Assembly: GCA_029962745.1 (NCBI GenBank)
Contig: CM057155.1
Location: forward strand, 29,278,483 to 29,342,482
Length of the DNA stretch: 64,000 nt
Source of the DNA: Echinometra lucunter
Lineage: Eukaryota; Echinodermata; Echinoidea; Camarodonta; Echinometridae
Direction: 5' to 3'
A program made the position numbers and the translations under genes. The notes beneath the pieces are model-generated. The model was not told the DNA's origin and ran no database searches. It was given only the letters and a program-made list of their open reading frames with translations. Positions 57,757 to 64,000 of the stretch are shown here, one piece after another; position 1 is the stretch's first letter; each line of letters opens with the position of its first letter.

Positions 57757-57860
57757 TCACATAAGGTCTGTTAGTCATAAAACTCATAGTGACGGACAAC
57801 ACCTGTTAATGGGTTATAAGCACCCATGGTGTCAAATTCCCTATGAAAGCCCACGATAGA
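57757..57860. mobile_element. Partial copy of the 52.6-53.0 kb foldback family
   Basis: Shares AAGGTCTGTTAGTCATAAAA, GGACAACACC, GCACCCATGGTGTC and CATGAAAGCC... with the foldback arm. Its other half may be in the gap. A CCAACAGACTTTGTTTA echo lies at 57924. Confidence 0.85.
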
Positions 57861-60093
57861 GCCTCTTTAATTCCCAGAGAGTCCCCATTTTGTTCAGTCT
57901 TCTAACATTCAAATCTATGTGAGACCAACAGACTTTGTTTACCCTTCTGCCACTGCCCATTACAAGGTGGACACCATGCATGTCCACAAAAACAAGTAAA
58001 AAGGGTTGTTTTTCACAGATGGGCGATGTACGTGTATACGCGTACAGTGAAGAGTTTCAAAATAGAAAATATCGGGAAAAAGTATATACTTTTAACAGCT
58101 TTTAATACCCTTATTTGAAAATATTTGATTTATGAGCACGGTGTCCACTTTGTAATGGCAGTGCTCCCCCCATCCCTCATTGGATAAAAATACATTTTTG
58201 TAGAGAAGTTTATCGTTCATATTGATGAATGACCATTAAATTTCTCCAGTGGAAGTGAATGATAATTTTGTATTCCCTTAAGAAACCAGTGGTGTATTTA
58301 CACTTGTCTGCTCATGAGTTCTCTACTTTACCTCTGTGACTGATCAGCCTTCTTGTCATTACCCCTCAACCCCTAGAAATTGCTACAAAAGGTTCTCAGC
58401 AGTGTCCGTTAGAGTTCAAAGTGAGGAATTACATATTTAACCTGTTGAACACGATTTGATTTCAGTAAAGTAAACATTTCCCATAGACCCTAGCTATCTT
58501 GGGAATAGGGTTCAACGAGTTAAGAAAATTGGACTTTCAAAAAATGATTGATTTTAAGATGCTGTCCATAACTACAAATATAAAATAGTAGAAGGTATCT
58601 CTGTAATCTTTTTCATTTACAATGTGGAGGTCTTTAAGCTGTTCATAACTATCTGTCAAAATGGTGTAAGAGGGGAAGCAGGTGGATCACTATGCAAGAG
58701 CTTTCAGGTGCATCTCCTTTTGGTTTGTCTAGCATGGGATGTGAGTTTTTCAGGAAGGAAAGAGTAGAAGTCCCCTTTGATGTCTTGTAGGCCTTTCCAA
58801 CCCTTTGGCCATATGTTGTGTTTTATACCATCTTGGATATGATGGGTAACTTGGTTCCCTTAACCAGTTATATCCTCTTCTTGGCTCTGTACATGAAAGT
58901 GATAATTTCATGGTATGTGGCAGTCCATTCTCAGCCAGTCCGCAGGTCCGCAAAAAGTCCTTTCTTTCACGTAATTCGCTTCTGCGGTGACCTTGATTTG
59001 ACCCCTGTCGGTCAATTTGGACATGTCTTTTCATGCTTTTGTTATTCGGTCAAATCGTCGTATATTCACCAAAATAACTTCACATTCAGGTAGAGAAAAG
59101 ATGATTCTAGAGTGATATTGATATAATTTCCAAAAAATATTTAGTTAAAATGGTGAAATCGTCCGAGAAACTTACGAAAAATAAATTTTATTTTTGTGTT
59201 TGGAAAAATGAAGATTTTGACATGAAATCATTCTTGATCCCGCAAATTTCAACATTATTTTCGTAAAATGTAGTTTTGCCTTGCTAATAATCCCATTCTT
59301 GGGTGAGATATGTGTTTAATCGGGTCAAGAGCACACTTTTTCGCCACTATTTACAACTCGAATTTCATTGCTTGCGCCGAGAATTAATCCTTATCTCTGA
59401 TTGGTCTATTTCCGCCAGCAAAATGACGTCATTCTTACGGTCAACCTTTTGGTTCTTTTCTCCTTCCAGATATCTGGTTTGGGCATTTATTTGGCGAATC
59501 AATGTTTGTTTTGTATTTTTAAATAATATTTCTTTCATTGGAAGTCTTATGAAAGGTTAAGTACTCGGGAAATAACTTATTAAATACGACTACTCAGTAT
59601 TTAGTCCCATGTGCTTGTTTTTGTGTTACCAGCTCCCCTTCGTTTCGCAGCTTCGTGCGAGAGTAAACTGTTTGAGACACCTGTGATTCCTTTGAGCCCT
59701 TCGGTCTATATTATGGCCACATACTATCATGCTACATCAATAGAGAATGAGATTTTAACATGTTGGAACTTTGCTGTAGGCTCTCTTTGTTTACACTGGT
59801 TTTCTTTGTTTACAGTGGTAGCATCCAAAAATTAATCCTCACAGCAGGTTTTCATTTCACTACATGATTTGAATGTACATGCATATTTGTTTTGTATCCT
59901 ACTCCCCGGTCCTACTCCTACTCCTACTTTCTTCTCTATCTTTCTCTATCCCTCTTGCAGATGCTATTAATTTTCAAATGATTTGCTAGCTTACATTGCT
60001 TGGTTTGGAAATTTTCTAATGCAATAAAATATTCTCCCCAGCCCATTAGCTTGAAGTCAAGACTCCACTCGAAATTCTGGTCGCAGTCACCCT
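57861..60093. other. Intergenic, nothing firmly recognised
   Basis: AT-rich with anonymous frames. The passage 59398-59440 combines CTGATTGGTC (CCAAT-type) with TGACGTCA (CRE-type), a promoter-like pairing, but no transcript evidence is visible nearby. Confidence 0.4.
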
Positions 60094-60227
60094 GGGCTGC
60101 GTTTCACAAAACCGCCATAAGTCTAAGTTCATGGACATCCCATAGAAAGGCGTGTTAATTCTACAACATACGTTTCAATGGGATGTCCAAGAAGATAGAC
60201 TTATGACGGTTTCGTGAAACGCAGCCC
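60094..60227. mobile_element. GGGCTGCGTTTCAC foldback MITE, 134 bp
   Basis: Near-perfect inverted arms: GGGCTGCGTTTCACAAAACC and GTTTCGTGAAACGCAGCCC, with GGACATCCCAT / ATGGGATGTCC further in. Confidence 0.93.
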
Positions 60228-61240
60228 TGTCCTCTTTCTCACACACTGCCTCCCTCTCTCACACACTTTCCCTTCCTTTCTTCTGCCCTCTTCACAATTT
60301 TGTATGTCTCGTGACCACGTTCACTCCCTCTCATGACTGCATAGATGTGAGACACAGCTCTATCAAATGAAAGGTGAAAAATATATGTACTTTTACATCA
60401 AGAAGTTAAAATTTATTACATGGAAAACAAGTATCCAAGAAAGTCATCTAGACTGGAAAAGTGCAAGATTTAAGCAGATAGAGGTGAAAACAATTTTTAT
60501 ACCTTGGAAAGTTGGATTACATCAACTGTAATACAATATAACAGCCTCATAAGATCAATGACATGTGCTGTAATGCACATCAAACAATTTTGCACACCCT
60601 TAATCTAAAAAAACATCATGTTGCTATAACATGACATTCGTGGGGAGCAAATTATTACTTATTACTTAAAACATACATGCATGGAAATATAAGCACATAA
60701 CTTCACATCCTTTTTTTCACTCAACAATATCAGTAACTTCATTTAAAGATAAGTCAACAGGCAAAGTACTATGAACTGAAATGTATGCATGTACATGTAC
60801 CAGTCATGTCAGGAATATCAATTAAAATGAAATAAATGTATAGCATGTAAATATGCATCAAATCAAATATAACTTATATGTACATAAAAATTACCTTTTA
60901 AAAAAAAAACACATCAGTGACTTTTGATCGCCACATGTCAAGTTTTGTTATTTGGTAGACTTGTAAACTGACAGTGCTCACAAAGAAAATGCCCACAGCA
61001 AGTGGAGAGTATCATAAACATGTGTATATACATGTATCTCATCTATATATATCCCTCGAAAGTGTTTTTTTCCGGCATTACGACACTAAGGAATGCATAG
61101 TACATGTATAATAAATAACGATTTGAATACTTATCCTACACAATTTTCACATGATAAACATGTGGAATGAAAACCCATTGAGGCAAGACAAAACACCCTG
61201 AAAAGGAAAATAAAGTATGACCATCACATACTTATATCCA
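60228..61240. other. Intergenic, nothing recognised
   Basis: CT-rich start (CTCTCTCACACAC), then AT-rich sequence with ATGTACATGTA words. No coding signal. Confidence 0.5.
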
Positions 61241-61242
61241 TG

Positions 61243-61586
61243 AAAGAAATAAATCAGAATAGAATAAAATGGCAGGATACATGTATTTCTTAAATTCATT
61301 TGGCAGCTTTTGTCAAGCAAGGCATGGCATATGTATGTATATAAAAAAAACATTAGAATTATGACTTCACATCTTTGGATGCAAGACAATTTCTTCAAAA
61401 AAATATATATACCTGTATATATAATTGTGAAAGAAATACATCAGAATAGAATAAAATGGCAGGATACATGTATTTCTTAAATTCATTGGCAGCTTTTCTC
61501 AAGCAAGGCATGGCATATGTTTGTATCAAAAAAAACAAAACATTAGAACTATAACTTCACATGTTTGCAGGCAAGACGATTTCTTT

Positions 61587-61600
<14 letters not shown>
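61243..61600. repeat. Tandem duplication, about 186-bp unit, two copies
   Basis: CAGAATAGAATAAAATGGCA through TTCACAT-TTTG and CAAGACAATTTCTT occurs twice, offset about 186 bases. Confidence 0.92.

Positions 61601-61634
<34 letters not shown>
61600..61634. repeat. (TA)n microsatellite
   Basis: Alternating TA run directly after an A tract, next to the preceding duplication. Confidence 0.9.
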
Positions 61635-61637
<3 letters not shown>

Positions 61638-62035
61638 ACCTTGAAAGCGTAGATGGTATTCATCACACACAATATCCACATAAACTATACATAAGGAAAA
61701 AAAAAAACCCAGAATATCTATTTGATTTGTCAACTTTTGCAGCACAACACAGCATGTATGTACCAGTACAATGAAAATAATGTACTTTCGTCAGTGTTTA
61801 CATATTCAGCAAGTACATGTAAATATTTTCTTCTGCAAAAAAATTGTGAAAAGCAGACCATCAAGAGCATTATCATAAATCATAGGCATACATCAGAACA
61901 GTAAAAAGTATGGAATTTTCGACACAATGCACATCCACTTTTGGCAAGTTCTTTCTACAAGAAAAGGCTAAGACATGCTCACAAACAATAAAATGAACTG
62001 CAAATGCTTAAGGACGTTCCACAGTTAAAATGAAA

Positions 62036-62965
62036 TCCATGTCATTTTCTCCAAATTTTGCAGAGAGTTACTTTGGTACCTATGTAGCCCAAAAATGCAA
62101 AAAATAATATAGGTTCATGTGCTTATTTTTTTTCTACGGGACTTTGAAGTTGCCATAATTAGATGGCAGATAAAATGACGCAATCAAGAGATTTAGGCCT
62201 CTTTTAGACCTCACGATTTCGACAAACGAGTATAAATCACTTTTACTCTGTCAAAACCCTATCAAACTTCATCAAATCTTCCAGATTTGTAGCGAAATGT
62301 ATGACAAAGGTGTAAAGACTGTTAAAACTGGGCCATCTGTACTTCTCTTTAAACTAGCAGCGCCCTCATGTGGCGAAAATGGTGCCAAAAAGGACAAAAA
62401 GCATATCTTAGGGGGCTGGGAATCTACAGGAAAAATAAAAAGTACAGATTAAGCTGAACTTTATTCAAAATCCATGTCATTTTCATGAAAATTTGCAAAA
62501 TGGTAGAGGAATGCCTATTAAAGGGGTAGACACATTAAAAAAGTGGGGTCCATGTGCTCGTTTTCATGCTGTCGGCTCCCTAATGGCTGCGTATTGGTTT
62601 GAAAACCCCCCCAAAACGCTCCAAAAGCATGCATAAGGCTTAGAATCTAATAAAAAATACGGCAGATTCAATTTTATGGCCCAAAACATTCAAAACCCAT
62701 GTCATATTCGTCTTTCTCTCTAGAATTGTAGAGGAAAGTAGACTGAAGAGATTGAAACATTAAAAAAGTGGGGTCCATGTGCTTGTTTTTGAAATATCGT
62801 TGCCCTCTTAGTTGCGAATCGGCTTGAAAACCACCAAAAATGCGCCAAAAACATGCAAAGGGCCGAGAATGTGATCCAAAATACGGCCGATTCAATTTTA
62901 CGGCCCCAAACATTCAAAACCCATGTCATATTCGTCTTTCTCTCTAGAATTGTAGAGGAGAGCAG
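62036..62965. repeat. Tandem repeat, about 215-230 bp unit, two good copies and one or two degraded
   Basis: The unit contains CATTAAAAAAGTGGGGTCCA, ATACGGC-GATTCAATTTTA, ATTCAAAACCCATGTCATAT and CTCTCTAGAATTGTAGAGGA. Good copies at about 62537-62755 and 62758-62965. The degraded part begins with AAATCCATGTCATTTTC near 62034 and 62467. Confidence 0.88.
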
Positions 62966-64000
62966 GGCTCGAAATACCCACCGGCCATCGGCAATTTGCC
63001 GGTATGCCCCACCCACTGGCCGTGATGCCCTTCTCAAAATCAGAAGGTTCACGGCCACAAAATTTTCTGAGTGGCCTTGATGCCCTCCAATGTAAGAAAC
63101 TCATACTACATTAAAAAAAAAATAAAACCCAGACTTTTCCTTTTTATTTTGTGACAAAATATTGAAAATTAACACAAAATGAACCTTTTTTCAACAACAG
63201 GAGGCACCCTTAAAAGAAGTTTGCGATATCGATGTCGTCATGATATCAGTAACTGCTCAGTCCCACACATGTTAAATGATGTACCAGTGCAGTGCAGTGT
63301 AGTGTATGTGTATGTGTAAGTGCAAGTAGTGAATGACCTGGCGGTTCCTGCCCTGACTTCTGATTATCAAGGTTATTTTTGGTCTTGAGTGCCGATATTT
63401 TAGTAAAATTTTGAGTGTGTGGATTTTATTTGTCAAAATGCCAGTCAAATTTATCTTGAGTAGTATCTGAACATCATCTACTATTTTAAGAAGCGCGCGC
63501 CGCCGATGTTTTTAGTCAGCTGCTTTGGGCTGCAGGCCTTCCTCCAGAGTCAATTGCTCCCCGAGCTCTGGGGGAGTTATCCTGCAGAAACTGCCTCATT
63601 GGGCTGCTGATTTCAAGATTTTTCAGTCGTGGTAATAGTTTATTTTTTCAGCTTTTAGGGCATTGTAGGGTTGATATTTGGTTAAATAATTACTTTTAAC
63701 ATATTTTTGTGAAGATATGTGACATCTAAGAAAAAAAATTGGAACCCCAAAAGATGAAACTTTAATTCGGTGAAGTTCTGCGTTTTAAAATTACTTTGTT
63801 TTGGCTTAGGGTATAGGAAGTGATGTAAATTTACTTAGGCATACTTGCACTGAGTGTGTACTCAGTTAAACATGTAAACCATTTTTTTTTGTTGCTTGGT
63901 TTACATGAGATGCTAATATTATTTTCTGACTTTCATTTGCTTAAGATTATGTGAATTGTGATGACATTAACAACAATCCAATAAGTAATAAGAAGGGGAC
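62966..64000. other. Intergenic, nothing recognised
   Basis: A GGCC-rich passage (62975-63090) with repeated TGGCCNTGATGCCCT words is followed by AT-rich sequence to the window end. Confidence 0.45.

Noticed and set aside
57011..57859. Apparent 260-aa frames on both strands
   Set aside because: They run through 500 N and are an artefact of the gap.
59398..59440. CCAAT plus CRE promoter pair
   Set aside because: Both are short words that occur by chance, and no gene start was found beside them.

Overview
This is a eukaryotic, intron-rich, repeat-rich and AT-rich window. The genome is most likely from a marine deuterostome invertebrate, probably an echinoderm such as a sea urchin. I infer this from the two animal genes, from the many short foldback elements ending in motifs such as GGGGAGCGTTTCATGAA or GGGCTGCGTTTCAC, from frequent ACATGTACATGT-type words, and from a Tx1/L1-type LINE. 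A hemichordate or lancelet is not excluded. There is one 500-base assembly gap (57257-57756).

Two protein-coding genes can be rebuilt exon by exon. On the minus strand a complete B3GNTL1/QTGAL orthologue, a family 2 glycosyltransferase that galactosylates queuosine in tRNA, runs from about 31.9 kb down to 4.82 kb. Eleven coding exons at 13873-4823 are firm. A tiny first coding exon at 31865-31897 is inferred from phase, splice site and N-terminal length. Intron 3 is a GC-AG intron. On the plus strand a five-coding-exon formiminotransferase-domain gene (FTCDNL1-like, 329 aa) occupies 33308-37674. If the first QTGAL exon is right, the two genes are head to head and share a CpG-rich promoter near 32.04-32.17 kb.

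The 18-kb QTGAL intron 1 (13874-31864) holds most of the mobile DNA: an IR-rich element (13.98-14.89 kb), a broken pogo/Tigger-like transposase whose middle segment is amplified about six-fold and which ends in a PHD-like zinc motif (18.54-21.32 kb), a 73-bp-class minisatellite (21.5-22.1 kb), two inverted copies of a GC-rich repeat around that transposase, a small TIR element (23.5-23.7 kb), a nearly intact Tx1/L1-type LINE (about 23.79-28.7 kb, minus strand) with one stop and one frameshift, and a diverged tandem array (28.9-31.46 kb).

From 37.7 kb to the end I find no firm gene. There are nested MITEs, including a TTAA-specific element inserted in another MITE at 41.5-42.2 kb, a tRNA-derived SINE (about 40 kb, minus), foldbacks, C/G tracts, a pyrimidine-rich minisatellite (51.6-52.4 kb), a possible terminal exon of an unrecognised gene at 53868-53994, and tandem repeats at 61-63 kb. 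Several nested insertions can be proved within the window because uninterrupted copies of the target are also present.
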